From: DAOMFB01 sp963801475
GTDB lineage: Bacteria > Acidobacteriota > Thermoanaerobaculia > UBA5066
Reading direction: 5' to 3'
Assembly: GCA_963801475.1 (NCBI GenBank)
Contig: CAWDEX010000003.1
Span: forward strand, 124,001-188,000
DNA length: 64,000 nt
The translations under genes and the position numbers were made by a program. Below the pieces are notes generated by a model. The model ran no database searches and was not told the DNA's origin. It saw only the letters and a program-made list of their open reading frames with translations. Shown in pieces: positions 53,945-63,319 of this stretch. Numbering within the stretch: position 1 is the first letter of the stretch; each line of letters begins with the position of its first letter.

Positions 53945-54808
53945 TTATTCCTTCGGCCGCGGCGCGGGGGAGGCGGCGGGGGTCGGAGCGGACATCGTCA
54001 CGCGCGGTCTCGCGCCCAGGCGCGAGCCGAGCCAGTCGAACATCGCGGCCTTCGCCTCGGGGTGTTCCGCGAAGAGGACGAGGTTGTGGGCGGAGCCCTT
54101 CACGAGGAGGAGCTTCTTCGGCTCGGCCGCGGCGGCGAAGAGGGCGCGCGCCGACTCGGCTCGCTGCGGCGCCTGCTCGGCCGCGATGAAGAGCGCGCCC
54201 CGCGCGGCGGTGGGGCGGCCGCCGGCGATCGGCGGGAGCCGCTCGGCGTTCGAGGAGACGACGACGATCGCGTCGGCAAGCCCCTGCGCCGAGGCCAGGA
54301 GCGCGAGGTTCCCGCCGAGCGAGAGGCCGACGATGCCGGTCTTCGGCGTCCGCTCCTTCAGCCAGCGGCAAGCGGCCTCCACGTCGCGCGGGAAGCCGTT
54401 CGGGTCGGACATCTGGCGCGGCGAGATGGCGAGGGGCGCCCCGTTCTTCTTCGTCGACTCGCCGTGGGCCCGGAGGTCGATGGCGAGCGTGGCGAACCCC
54501 CTCGCCGCGAACTCGGCGGCCAGGGTGTCCCAGTCGCGGCGCTCGCGCGAGAAGTCGTGCACGAGGAGGACGCCGGGGGCGGCGGCGTCGTCCGGCACCG
54601 GCCGCCAGGACGCCGCCAGCGGAACGCCGTCCGGCGTCTGGATCGTCACGCGGTTGGGGTCGGGCGGGCGGGGGACGGCCGTCGGCTCCGGGGCCTTCTT
54701 CTTCTTTCTCTTCGCCGCCGCGCCGGCATGAGCGGAAAAGGCCGGGAAGACGACGGCCGCCACGAGGGCGGCCGTCAGGATCAGGCGGGAAACGGTACGG
54801 CGGGTCAC
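53945..54808 (-). CDS. Exported alpha/beta hydrolase
   Basis: 287 residues from the GTG at 54808. Signal peptide (LTAALVAAVVFPAFSAHAGA), a Lys/Pro-rich linker, then a serine hydrolase with DLRAHGES, the nucleophile elbow GLSLGGNLAL and the catalytic His in GSAHNLVLF. C-terminal tail Pro/Ala-rich. Lipid, ester or peptide substrate unknown. Its start overlaps the stop of the upstream membrane protein (GTGA), so they are translationally coupled. Confidence 0.82.
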   Translation of the reverse strand: MTRRTVSRLILTAALVAAVVFPAFSAHAGAAAKRKKKKAPEPTAVPRPPDPNRVTIQTPDGVPLAASWRPVPDDAAAPGVLLVHDFSRERRDWDTLAAEFAARGFATLAIDLRAHGESTKKNGAPLAISPRQMSDPNGFPRDVEAACRWLKERTPKTGIVGLSLGGNLALLASAQGLADAIVVVSSNAERLPPIAGGRPTAARGALFIAAEQAPQRAESARALFAAAAEPKKLLLVKGSAHNLVLFAEHPEAKAAMFDWLGSRLGARPRVTMSAPTPAASPAPRPKE

Positions 54809-55836
54809 GCCGCGGAGGGCTTCGTCCCCAGCGAGAAGAGGAGCGCGTCGTGGCAGTAGTGCGTCAGAAGGAACGACAGGACGACCGCGTAGTAGCACTG
54901 CTCGATCGGGAGCCCCACGAGGTAGACGAGGATCCCGATCAGGACGGACGCGCCCAGCGTCCAGAGGATGTTCCAGCCGTAGAAGCGGAAGAACGCCCCG
55001 GGCTGCGCCATCTTCTTCACGAAGCCGGCCGTCACCTCGCCGGCGGGCCGTCCGAGATTGAGAAGGAGGAAGGTCAGCCCGAGATACTGGAAGGAATGCC
55101 AGGCGTTGAAGCCCTGGAAGGCGACGGAGAGCTCGCCGATCCGGGTGATGACGAAGGCGATCCCCACCGTGAACGCCATGAAGACGAGATAGGGAAATCC
55201 CAGCTCGGCGCGCCGCAACTGGTTCCACGTCTTCACGGCCCACGTCGCGATGAGAGCCGCTGCGGCGACGGCGAAGGCGTGTGCGAACCACTCGTGCTTG
55301 AGGAACGGCGGAAACCAGAGCGTCCGCTCGCCGATCACGAAGGTCCCCGCGACGTGCCGGTACATCGCGACGGAGTAGAGGGCGGCCGCGATGACCGAGA
55401 AGTCGAGGAAGCGCTCCCAGGGCTGCGCCGCGCCCCCCTTCTGGCGGTAGAGGTAGGCGATATAGGCCGCCTGGTCGCAGACGTGGAGGGAGGCGACCGT
55501 GAAGAAGAACGTCAGGAGCCCGGTGAAGGCGAAGATCGCCCCCGAGACGACGAAGACCGGGACGAGGAAGACAGGGGCCCAGACGAGGGCGGGGTGGAGC
55601 TTCCGGAACCTCGGCTCGAAGACGGTCCTGAGGAATGTGGCGTACATGTGCGGCCCGCCGATCAGGAGCGTCACGAGAAGGTCGACGCCGGTCGCTCCCA
55701 CCTTCCAGAAGGTGTGCACGAGGGGCGGGACCGCCACGAGAAGGCACGAAAGGGTCAGCCAGGTGAGGTCCCATCGCCGGCTCGCGATCCAGGGCGAGAT
55801 GACCGGGGACGAAAGGGCGGGGGCCTGGGCGCTCAT
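54805..55836 (-). CDS. Histidine-bearing multi-pass membrane protein
   Basis: 343 residues, about nine hydrophobic helices. Conserved-looking histidine motifs lie in or beside the membrane: LIGGPHMYATFLRTV, NAWHSFQYLGL and FLLTHYCHDALLF. These patterns resemble di-metal integral-membrane oxygenase/hydroxylase or Brp/Blh-like proteins, but similarity is weak and I do not assign an activity. Overlaps the alpha/beta hydrolase start. Confidence 0.6.
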   Translation of the reverse strand: MSAQAPALSSPVISPWIASRRWDLTWLTLSCLLVAVPPLVHTFWKVGATGVDLLVTLLIGGPHMYATFLRTVFEPRFRKLHPALVWAPVFLVPVFVVSGAIFAFTGLLTFFFTVASLHVCDQAAYIAYLYRQKGGAAQPWERFLDFSVIAAALYSVAMYRHVAGTFVIGERTLWFPPFLKHEWFAHAFAVAAAALIATWAVKTWNQLRRAELGFPYLVFMAFTVGIAFVITRIGELSVAFQGFNAWHSFQYLGLTFLLLNLGRPAGEVTAGFVKKMAQPGAFFRFYGWNILWTLGASVLIGILVYLVGLPIEQCYYAVVLSFLLTHYCHDALLFSLGTKPSAA

Positions 55837-55926
55837 GATCCCTCCGGAAAAAATTTGGCCCGTACGCCGGGCCGCGCGAAGTCTAGCAAAGGGATTCCGT
55901 CTTCCACCCGGCGCTAAGATGGTGGC

Positions 55927-56935
55927 GTGAGCGCTCTACCGCCCTTCCCGGCAGCTGGCACGCCCGTTCCGGGGCTCGACCCGTCGCTGGACCTGCCGGC
56001 CGAGATCTCGCGGCTGAAGAAGGAGCGGGGGGCGGTGATCCTGGCCCACTACTACCAGGAATCGGAGATCCAGGACCTGGCCGACTTCGTGGGCGACTCG
56101 CTCGAGCTGGCCCGCCGCGGGCGGGATGCGAGGGAGTCCGTCATCGCGTTCTGCGGCGTCCACTTCATGGCCGAGACGGCGAAGATCCTGACGCCCGAGA
56201 AGAAGGTGGTCGTTCCGGATCTCCTCGCCGGCTGCTCGCTCGCGGACGGCTGCCCGGCGCCGCTGTTTCGCCGAGTGGCTCAGGAAGTACCCGGGGCACA
56301 CGGTCGTCAGCTACATCAACTGCTCGGCCGCGGTGAAGGCGCTCTCCGACGTGATCGTGACGTCCTCGTCGGCCGAGCACATCCTCCGGCAGCTCCCGGA
56401 TCCGATCGTCTTCGCCCCCGACCGGAACCTTGCCGCGTGGCTCGAGAAGAAGCTGGGCCGGACCTTCGCCGTCTGGCCGGGGACCTGCGTGGTCCACGAG
56501 ACCTTCTCCGAGAAGAAGCTCCTCGAGCTGATGGTCCGGCACCCCGACGCCGAGGTGATCGCGCATCCGGAATGCGAGGAGGCGGTCCTCCGCCATGCGA
56601 CCTTCGTCGCGTCGACTTCCGGGCTTCTGAAGCACGTGACGGTCTCTCCGGCCAGGGCGTTCATCGTGGCGACGGAGGAGGGGATCCTCCATCAGATGCG
56701 CCGGGCGGCGCCGGAGAAGGAGCTGATTCCCGCCCCGCCCGACGAGAACTGCTCCTGCAACACGTGCCCCCACATGAAGCTCAACACCCTCGAGAAGCTC
56801 TACCTCTGCCTCCGGGACCTTTCGCCCGAAATCCACGTCGACGAGGCCGTCCGCCTGAAGGCGAAGCGCGCAATCGACCGGATGCTCGAGATGACGGCCG
56901 GCCTCACCCTGGCGCCCGCCGCCGGGCGTGGCTGA
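55927..56935 (+). CDS. nadA: Quinolinate synthase NadA, single-base frameshift
   Basis: De novo NAD synthesis enzyme: [4Fe-4S] NadA condenses iminoaspartate with dihydroxyacetone phosphate. The GTG at 55927 opens ILAHYYQESEIQDLADFVGD and CGVHFMAETAKIL. After ADGCPAPLF the frame breaks at the TTT run 56266-56268. The downstream frame continues VKALSDVIVTSSSAEHIL, WPGTCVVHETF and CSCNTCPHMKLNTLEKL to the stop at 56935. Dropping one T gives about 335 residues, normal length, with all three cluster cysteine regions. Probably a sequence error rather than loss of an essential gene. Confidence 0.9.
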
Positions 56936-58215
56936 CGCCGCCCGCCGGGCCCGGCCCTTCCTTCGCGCCGCCTTCGCGCTCGCGGTCGCCGCAGCCCTCC
57001 GCGCCGAAGAGGGAAGACGTCCCGAAGCTGAGCGCGTCGTCGTCGGCCTCCGGCCACCCCCCCGGAGCGGCGATGGACGGCCGGATCGAGACCTCGTGGC
57101 AGAGCGAGGGCGCCGGCGAGCAGGAACTGAGGATCGACCTCGGCACCGCGCGGGATGTCGGCGGCCTCGCCGTGACGTGGGAGCCGGAGCTGGTCGCCGG
57201 GCTCGTCATCGTCGAGGTGTCGGACGACGGCACGGCGTGGAGGACTCTCCGGCGCCTCTATGGCGTGTCGGGCGGAAAGACCTGGACCCGCCTTCCCCTG
57301 ACGAGCGGGCGCACCTTCAGGCTCCGTCTCGTGGACGGGGAAGGGCCCGCCTACGGCATCCGGGAAGTCGAGTTCCTTCCGGCCGAGGTCGCCGGCTCGG
57401 CCGAGGCGCTCTACGGCGTCATGGCGTCCGCCGCGCGGCGCGGGCTCTTCCCGCGAGGCGTGCGCGGCGAGCCGGTCTCGTGGATGTCCGCCGGATCGGG
57501 AGGAGATCGCGACACCGCGTTCCTTTCGGCCGACGGAGCCTTCGAGCCCGGGAGCGGCCTCTTTCTCCTCGAGCCCTTCGTCCGGGTCGCCGGCCGTCTC
57601 CTGACGTGGGCCGACGTGACGGCGGAGACGGCGCGGGGAGGAGACGCCGCTCCGATTCCGAGTGTGACGTGGACCTCCCGGGAAGTCGGTCTCGACGTGG
57701 CGGCGATCCGGGAAGGCACGCCCGACGGCTCCCGGATTCTCGTGCGCTACCGCCTCCGGAACCGGACGGGCGGAAAGCTCGTCGCGACGCTGGTTCTCAC
57801 GGTCCGTCCGCTTCTCGTGAGACCGAAGCCGGACGGGGCCGGGACGACGTGGCGCGTCGCCTCGATCCGGACGCTGGATTGGGACGGCCGGCAGCTTCTT
57901 GTGAATGGCCGGCGCGCCCTCACGCCGCTCCGGGCGCCGGCTTCGTTCAGCGCGGCCGTCTTTGCGGCCGGAGACGTCTCGGCGTATCTCGACGCGGGAC
58001 GGGTGCCTCCCGAGCGCGGCGCGGAGGATCCATTCGGTCTCGCGTCGGGAGTGCTCGCTTTTCCGTTCTCCCTGGAGAAAGGCGCGGACGCCGACGTGGT
58101 CGTCGACGTCCCCCTCGCCCCGGGAGTCGCGGCCGTCGGTCCGCCGTCTCCCGACGGAGGCGCGGCACGGTTCGCCGAGCGCCTCGAGGCCGCCCGACAC
58201 GCGCGAGGGGACTGA
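56928..58215 (+). CDS. Exported F5/8-type-C (discoidin-like) domain protein, single-base frameshift
   Basis: GTG 56928 overlaps the nadA stop. The first frame gives a signal peptide (FLRAAFALAVAAALRAEE). After the GGG run at 57011-57013 the sense continues one frame over as DVPKLSASSSASGHPPG, MDGRIETSWQSEGAGEQELR, IDLGTARDVGGLAVTWEPEL, a discoidin/F5-8C-like beta-sandwich, followed by another beta-rich domain. Dropping one G yields about 428 residues. Such domains bind carbohydrates or other ligands. Same operon as nadA and the downstream phosphatase. Confidence 0.65.
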
Positions 58216-58277
58216 GGGGGCGGGGACAGGGCCGTCCGCGAAAACCCGGCGGGAGCGGTTCACGTATCGTGGAAGAG

Positions 58278-60615
58278 ATGAGCTCCGCGTCCCTGCGGCT
58301 CCCCCTCGGGCCTCTGGCCGCCGGGGGCCTGCTGCTCGTCGCGGGGCTCGGCGCTGCCATCGCCGTACTCCCCGAGTGGCGCGCGCGCCCGGCCGTCGAC
58401 CCCGGCGCCGCGGCGCGGGTCCGGGGCGAGGTCGAGGCGCTCGGCGGGAAGCTGACGCGGGTCCGCGCATCGCTCGCGTCGCGCCCCGACCCGGGTCGAA
58501 CCTGGGAGCGCGCCTTCCGGAAGCTCAGGGAGGGCGCGCGAGCGTGGCTGGCCGGATCGGGCGGAGCGACCGTCTGGCGCGTCTCCGGGACCCTGGAGAT
58601 CCCGGACGGCGGCTCGGGACCGATGGACGTCTGGCTCGCGCCTGGCGGCGAGCCGTACCGCGCGGCGTGGCTTCCGGGGGGGTCGATGTTCCAGTTCGCG
58701 GCACCGGACGACGCGACGCGAGCTGCGCGAGAGGCCTTCACCCGGAAGCTCGAGAGCTGGGTCGCCGGCGGGCGGCCGCCGATCGGCCCGACGTCCTCGT
58801 TCGTGGTCAGCAACACGCCGGTTTCGCTCCGTCGGCTGGCGCCGCGGGCCGGAGAGGCCCCGGAGACGCTCGTGACGGTCGTCCCGGCCGGCGTCTTGTT
58901 CCAGGTCTCGCGGGACCTCGCGGACTCCGAGGCTCTCCACAAGAGGCTGACGGAGGAACAGCTGACGCGGGGACTCTGGAGAGCCGCGCCGATGACGGTC
59001 GTCGTCGCCGTGACGATCGTCCTCTTCGGCGTTCTCCTCGCGAAGAGACGGCTCCATTTCCGGATCGGCCTGGCGCTGGGGGCGGGCGCCGCCCTCGCGA
59101 TGTCCGTCGGCGGCCTCGGCGTCGACGCGACCTCCGGTGGCGCCTGGACGGTCGTCCCGCTCGTTCTCACGTACGCGGCGAGCATCCTGCTCCTCGTCGG
59201 CCTCTGGGTCGTCGCGGAGTCGCTCCTCAGGGACACGGTCCCCGACTTCACGACGAGCCTCGACGCCTTCGCCGGAGGACGCCTCGGCCCCCGCGGAGGG
59301 CGGGCGCTTCTGGCCGGGCTCGGCGCCGGCGCGGCCCTCTTCGGCGTGGTGCTTCTCGGGGTCTCCGCCGCCGCGCTCGCCGCCGGGGACGGCGTCTACC
59401 CGACGGCGCCCTCCTTCCCGTTTCCGCTCTTCGCCGGAACGAAGAACCCCTTCTGGGAAGAGACGTTCGACACCGCGCTCTTCATCCTTCTCGTCGCCCT
59501 CTTCCGTTTCGTCCTCCCGCGGAGATGGGCTGGACCGGCCGGCGCAGCGCTCTTCGCGCTCTATCTCTCCGTCGGGATGCCGATGCATCCCTGGGGGGCC
59601 GGCTTCGCCCTGTCCCTGGCCGCCGCCGCGATCCTCCTCGCCGTCTTCGACCGCTTCGGCCTCGCGTCGCTCCTCGTGGCGGCCCTGTCGGCTTCGTTCC
59701 TCCGCGACGCGGCGGTGGCGCTGCGGTTCGCCCCGGACCAGCTTCTCGCCGGCTTGGTCTCGCTGGCTTTTCTGGCCGCCATCGCCATTCTGGGAGCCGT
59801 CGGGCTCCGCCGCCCCGGACGCGAGGACGAGGCACGTGTCGAGGCGCCGGAGTACGTCCGCCGCCTCGAGAACGAGCGCCGGGTGAAGTACGAGATGGAC
59901 CTCCTGGCGCGGATGCAGCTCTCGCTCCTTCCCGAGAGGCCGCCGGAGGTGGCGGGTCTCGAGACCGCCGTCCGGACGGAGCTGGCGACGGAAGCCGGCG
60001 GGGACCTCTACCACTTCCTCCGGGACGAGGACGGCCGCTTCTGGGTCGCCGCCGGGGACGTCTCGGGACACGGCTACTCGTGCGGCATCCAGCAGGCGAT
60101 GGTGATGGCGGCGCTCGGGAGCCTCGTGAAGGCCGGCCGCTCGCCGTCGGAGATCCTCGTCGAGGTCGACCGGGTTCTCCGGATGGGGCGTCACGAGCGG
60201 CGTTTCACCTCGCTCGTCCTGCTCCGCCTCGAACCGCGGACGGGGGAGGGCGTCTTCGCGAACGCCGGACATCCCTACCCGCTCCTCGTCGTCGAGGGGC
60301 GCAGCCTTGAGCTGACGGCGGCCGGCCTCCCTCTCGGGCAGGGGCCGGAGCGGACCTACGCCGACACGCCGTTCCTCCTGCCGCCGGGCGGCCTCCTCGT
60401 CCTCGCGTCGGACGGGCTCTTCGAGGGGCCCGACCGGTTCGACGCGCCCGTACGGCTACGAGCGTCCCCGGGCCGTGCTGGAAGGGGTCGGGCTCTGGCG
60501 TCGCCCCGCGGACGCGATCGTGGAAGCGCTCTTCGCGGACTGGCGCCGCCACGTCGGGGAGGGCCCCCCGGCCGACGACACGACGGTTCTCGTCGTGAAA
60601 CGCTCCCTCTTCTGA
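58278..60615 (+). CDS. Membrane SpoIIE-type PP2C phosphatase, single-base frameshift near C-terminus
   Basis: About 778 residues after correction. One N-terminal helix, an extracytoplasmic region (about 35-235), roughly ten membrane helices (about 240-520), then a PP2C/SpoIIE domain: MQLSLLPERPPEVAGLETAV, AGDVSGHGYSCGIQQAMVMA, NAGHPYPLLVVEG, LVLASDGLFEGP. The reading frame fails at the CCC run 60447-60449. In the neighbouring frame GYERPRAVLEGVGLWRRPAD then GEGPPADDTTVLVVKRSLF completes the domain to the TGA at 60615. Second phosphatase of this type in the window. Confidence 0.85.
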
Positions 60616-60640
60616 CGCTGGTATCCTCCGCCCCCCCGGG

Positions 60641-61216
60641 ATGAAAGTCGCCTTCATCGGAACCCACGGCGTCGGGAAGACCACTCTCTGCTACGACCTC
60701 GCGGCCGGGCTGAAGAAGCGCGACCTGTCCGTCGAGCTGGTGCGGGAAGTGGCCCGCGAGTGCCCCCTCCCGATCAACCGCGAGACGACGGTGAAGGCGC
60801 AGGCGTGGATCCTCCACACGCAGATCGCGTGGGAGCTCCAGGCCGAGGCGAAGGCCGACGTCGTCTGCTGCGACCGCTCGGTCCTCGACAACTACTGCTA
60901 CCTGAAGCGGGCGGCCGCCGGCGACCCGCACGTCGAGGTCCTCGGGCATCTCGTCCGCGCCTGGACGGCCACGTACGACGTCCTCTTCCGCGTTCCCGTC
61001 CTCGGCGACCCGCGCTTCGACGGCATCAGGGACACGGACCTCGCCTTCCAGCACGACATCGACGCCCTGATCGCGGCGACGCTCCGCGAGTGGAACGTCC
61101 CCCACGTGGCTCTCGACCCCGCGGCCCGGCCCCGGTGGGCCGAGGTCGTCGTCGGGACGCTCCTGCCGAGGCTCAAGCCGCAGGGGCTCCTCTTCCCGGA
61201 CAACGGGACGGCCTGA
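60641..61216 (+). CDS. P-loop ATPase/kinase of the AAA_28 (NadR-like) type
   Basis: 191 residues. Walker A GTHGVGKTTL, then VELVREVAREC and a CDRSVLDNYCYLKRA Asp-Arg segment, like thymidylate/NadR-type nucleotide or nucleoside kinases. Near nadA, a role in nucleotide or NAD metabolism is tempting but unproven. ATG 60641 is 26 bp after the corrected phosphatase stop. Confidence 0.7.
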   Translation: MKVAFIGTHGVGKTTLCYDLAAGLKKRDLSVELVREVARECPLPINRETTVKAQAWILHTQIAWELQAEAKADVVCCDRSVLDNYCYLKRAAAGDPHVEVLGHLVRAWTATYDVLFRVPVLGDPRFDGIRDTDLAFQHDIDALIAATLREWNVPHVALDPAARPRWAEVVVGTLLPRLKPQGLLFPDNGTA

Positions 61217-61296
61217 GGGACGGGCGATTCCCGCGGAATCTCCGGAACAGACCGGACGAGGTCTAAGATCGCGTCTCAATAAGGAGAGCCGCGACC

Positions 61297-62022
61297 ATGA
61301 CCACGACCGCCGACACCGCCGCCCGCGTCGACGAGATCGCCGACGGGATCTACCGGATCTCGACCCCCGTAACGGTCATCCCGGGAGGGTTCTCGTTCAA
61401 CCAGTACCTCGTGGCCGACGAGGAGCCGCTTCTCTTCCACACGGGGCCGCGCCGGCTGTTCCCGGGCGTTCGCGATGCGGTCGCGAGGGTCCTGCCGCCC
61501 TCGACGCTTCGCTACGTGGCCTTCGGCCACGTGGAGTCCGACGAGTGCGGTTCGCTGAACGACTGGCTGGCGCTGGCGCCGCGGGCGGTTCCCGTCTGCA
61601 GCGGCGTGGCGGCCATGGTCTCCGTGTCGGACCTCGCGGACCGGCCGCCGCGCGCCCTCGCCGACGGCGAGACGCTGGCGCTCGGGCGCCATCGCGTGAC
61701 GTGGCTCGACGCCCCGCACGTGCCCCACGCCTGGGAGAACGGCTTCCTGATGGAGGAGTCGACGCGCACGTTCCTCTGCGGCGACCTCTTGACGCAGCCG
61801 GGTGACGGCGCCACGGCCCTGACGTCGGCCGACGTTCTCGAACCGAGCGAAGCGATGCGTAAGGGGATGGACTACTACGCGCATGCGCCGTCGACGCGGA
61901 GCGCTCTCGAGCGGTTCGCGGCGCTCGCTCCGAAGACCCTCGCCTGCATGCACGGCAGCGCGTACACGGGCGATGGCGCAAGGCTCCTCCGCGCGCTCGC
62001 GGATCGTCTCGACGGCCGCTGA
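61297..62022 (+). CDS. Metallo-beta-lactamase-fold protein, oxygen-binding diiron (ODP) type
   Basis: 241 residues with the flavodiiron/ODP-like metal site: FGHVESDECGSLNDW (His, Glu, Asp with DE in place of the DH of other family members), DAPHVPHAWENG and CGDLLTQPGD. The HxExDE form is characteristic of ODP proteins, which bind O2 at a non-heme diiron site and act in aerotaxis. It precedes the ars operon on the same strand but has its own gap. ATG 61297 has a purine-rich AATAAGGAGAG site. Confidence 0.85.
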   Translation: MTTTADTAARVDEIADGIYRISTPVTVIPGGFSFNQYLVADEEPLLFHTGPRRLFPGVRDAVARVLPPSTLRYVAFGHVESDECGSLNDWLALAPRAVPVCSGVAAMVSVSDLADRPPRALADGETLALGRHRVTWLDAPHVPHAWENGFLMEESTRTFLCGDLLTQPGDGATALTSADVLEPSEAMRKGMDYYAHAPSTRSALERFAALAPKTLACMHGSAYTGDGARLLRALADRLDGR

Positions 62023-62042
62023 CGATTCGGGGGCCGGGCCCC

Positions 62043-62077
62043 TTGACAGATCAATAAATCTAGATATATTGATCTGT
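62043..62077 (+). promoter_or_regulatory. arsR promoter with 32-bp palindromic operator
   Basis: TTGACA (62043-62048), 16 bp, TATATT (62065-62070) is a strong sigma-70-type promoter. ACAGATCAAT (62046-62055) and ATTGATCTGT (62068-62077) form an inverted repeat centred at 62061.5. The central ATCTAGAT extends it, so 15 of 16 pairs match. It spans -35 to just before the ATG, as expected for ArsR-type repression. Confidence 0.9.
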
Positions 62078-62422
62078 ATGACGACGTCGCCCGTGAGGAT
62101 GCGGCTGGGGAGCGACGAGGAGCTGGGGCGACTGGCCCGGCTCTTCCACGCGCTTTCGGACGAGACGCGGCTGAAGATCGTTGCGAGGCTCCTCTCGGGC
62201 GAGCAGTGCGTCTGCAACCTGACGGATGCCCTCGAAGCCGGCCAGTCGCGCCTGTCGTTCCACCTGAAGACGCTCAAGGACGCCGGTCTCGTCACGGACC
62301 GCCGCGACGGACGGTGGATCCACTATTCGCTCAACCACGAGGCCCTTTCCGCGGTCGGCACCGTCCTTGGCGCGATGGCGGAGAAGGCCGAGACCGTCTG
62401 CGGCCGAAAGTGCTGCGGATGA
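62078..62422 (+). CDS. arsR: ArsR-family repressor
   Basis: 114-residue winged-helix repressor. Recognition segment AGQSRLSFHLKTLKDAGLV and the metalloid-binding-type CVCNL in LLSGEQCVCNLTDAL. An additional C-terminal CGRKCCG could supply thiols. It binds the palindrome directly upstream and should derepress on arsenite. With the -10 ending at 62070 and ATG at 62078, the mRNA is probably leaderless. Overlaps arsM region downstream. Confidence 0.93.
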   Translation: MTTSPVRMRLGSDEELGRLARLFHALSDETRLKIVARLLSGEQCVCNLTDALEAGQSRLSFHLKTLKDAGLVTDRRDGRWIHYSLNHEALSAVGTVLGAMAEKAETVCGRKCCG

Positions 62423-62445
62423 AGATTTCTCCGTCGGAGGACGCC

Positions 62446-63312
62446 ATGGCCCAGACCGGGATCAAGGAAATCGTGAAGGAGAAGTACGGCCAGGCCGCGC
62501 GGCGCGTCTCGGAAGGAAAGAAGACGAGCTGCTGTGGCGGGGAGGCGGCAGCGGCCCAGTCGTCGTGCTGCTCGGGAACCGCGGCCGAGGGAATCCCGTC
62601 GGCCCGTGACCCGATCACGTCGGGCCTTTACGGAGAAGGGGAACGAGCGCTTCTTCCGACCGCGGCCGTGGAGGCCTCGCTCGGCTGCGGCAACCCGACC
62701 GCTCTCGCGACGCTGAAGGAGGGCGAGACGGTCCTCGATCTCGGATCGGGGGGCGGCATCGACGTCCTTCTTTCGGCACGCCGCGTCGGACCGTCGGGGA
62801 AGGTCTACGGCCTCGACATGACCGACGAGATGCTGGAGCTGGCCCGGAAGAACGCCAGGGACGCCGGGGCCACGAACGTCGAGTTCCTGAAGGGAGAGCT
62901 GGAGGCGATCCCCCTCCCGGAGGGCTCGGTGGACGTGATCATCTCGAACTGCGTCATCAACCTCTCGGCCGACAAGGACCGCTCCCTTCGCGAGGCGTTC
63001 CGCGTCCTGAAGCCGGGCGGGCGCTTTGCGGTCTCCGACGTCGTCGTACGGGGCGAGGTGCCCTCCGCGATCCGCCGGAGCGTCGAGCTCTGGATCGGCT
63101 GCGTGGCGGGCGCGCTGGAGGAAAAGGAGTTCGAGACGAAGCTCCGGGCCGCGGGCTTCACCGACGTCGAGATCGTGCCGACGAGGATCTACGGCGTCGA
63201 GGACGCGCGCGACTTTCTCGCCGAGGCCGGCCTCGACGTCGCGATCGCGCAGCAGGCGGACGGGAAGTTCATGAGCGCGTTCGTCCGCGCGCGGAAGCCG
63301 GCGGAGGGCTGA
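62446..63312 (+). CDS. arsM: Arsenite methyltransferase
   Basis: 288-residue SAM-dependent ArsM from the ATG at 62446, which has GGAGG 5 bases upstream. A second ATG at 62419 overlaps the arsR stop (ATGA) and would add 9 residues. SAM motif LDLGSGGGIDVLLSAR, and the three conserved cysteines Cys81 (ASLGCGNPT), Cys169 (ISNCVINLS) and Cys219 (WIGCVAG). The N-terminal SCCGG and SSCCSG add extra thiols. It methylates As(III) to volatile or exportable forms. Confidence 0.93.
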   Translation: MAQTGIKEIVKEKYGQAARRVSEGKKTSCCGGEAAAAQSSCCSGTAAEGIPSARDPITSGLYGEGERALLPTAAVEASLGCGNPTALATLKEGETVLDLGSGGGIDVLLSARRVGPSGKVYGLDMTDEMLELARKNARDAGATNVEFLKGELEAIPLPEGSVDVIISNCVINLSADKDRSLREAFRVLKPGGRFAVSDVVVRGEVPSAIRRSVELWIGCVAGALEEKEFETKLRAAGFTDVEIVPTRIYGVEDARDFLAEAGLDVAIAQQADGKFMSAFVRARKPAEG

Positions 63313-63319
63313 GAGGACG

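Noticed and set aside
56928..60644. 1238-codon plus-strand frame taken as one protein
   Set aside because: Joins the signal peptide of the discoidin-like gene to the phosphatase through nonsense sequence; explained by two genes with single-base indels.
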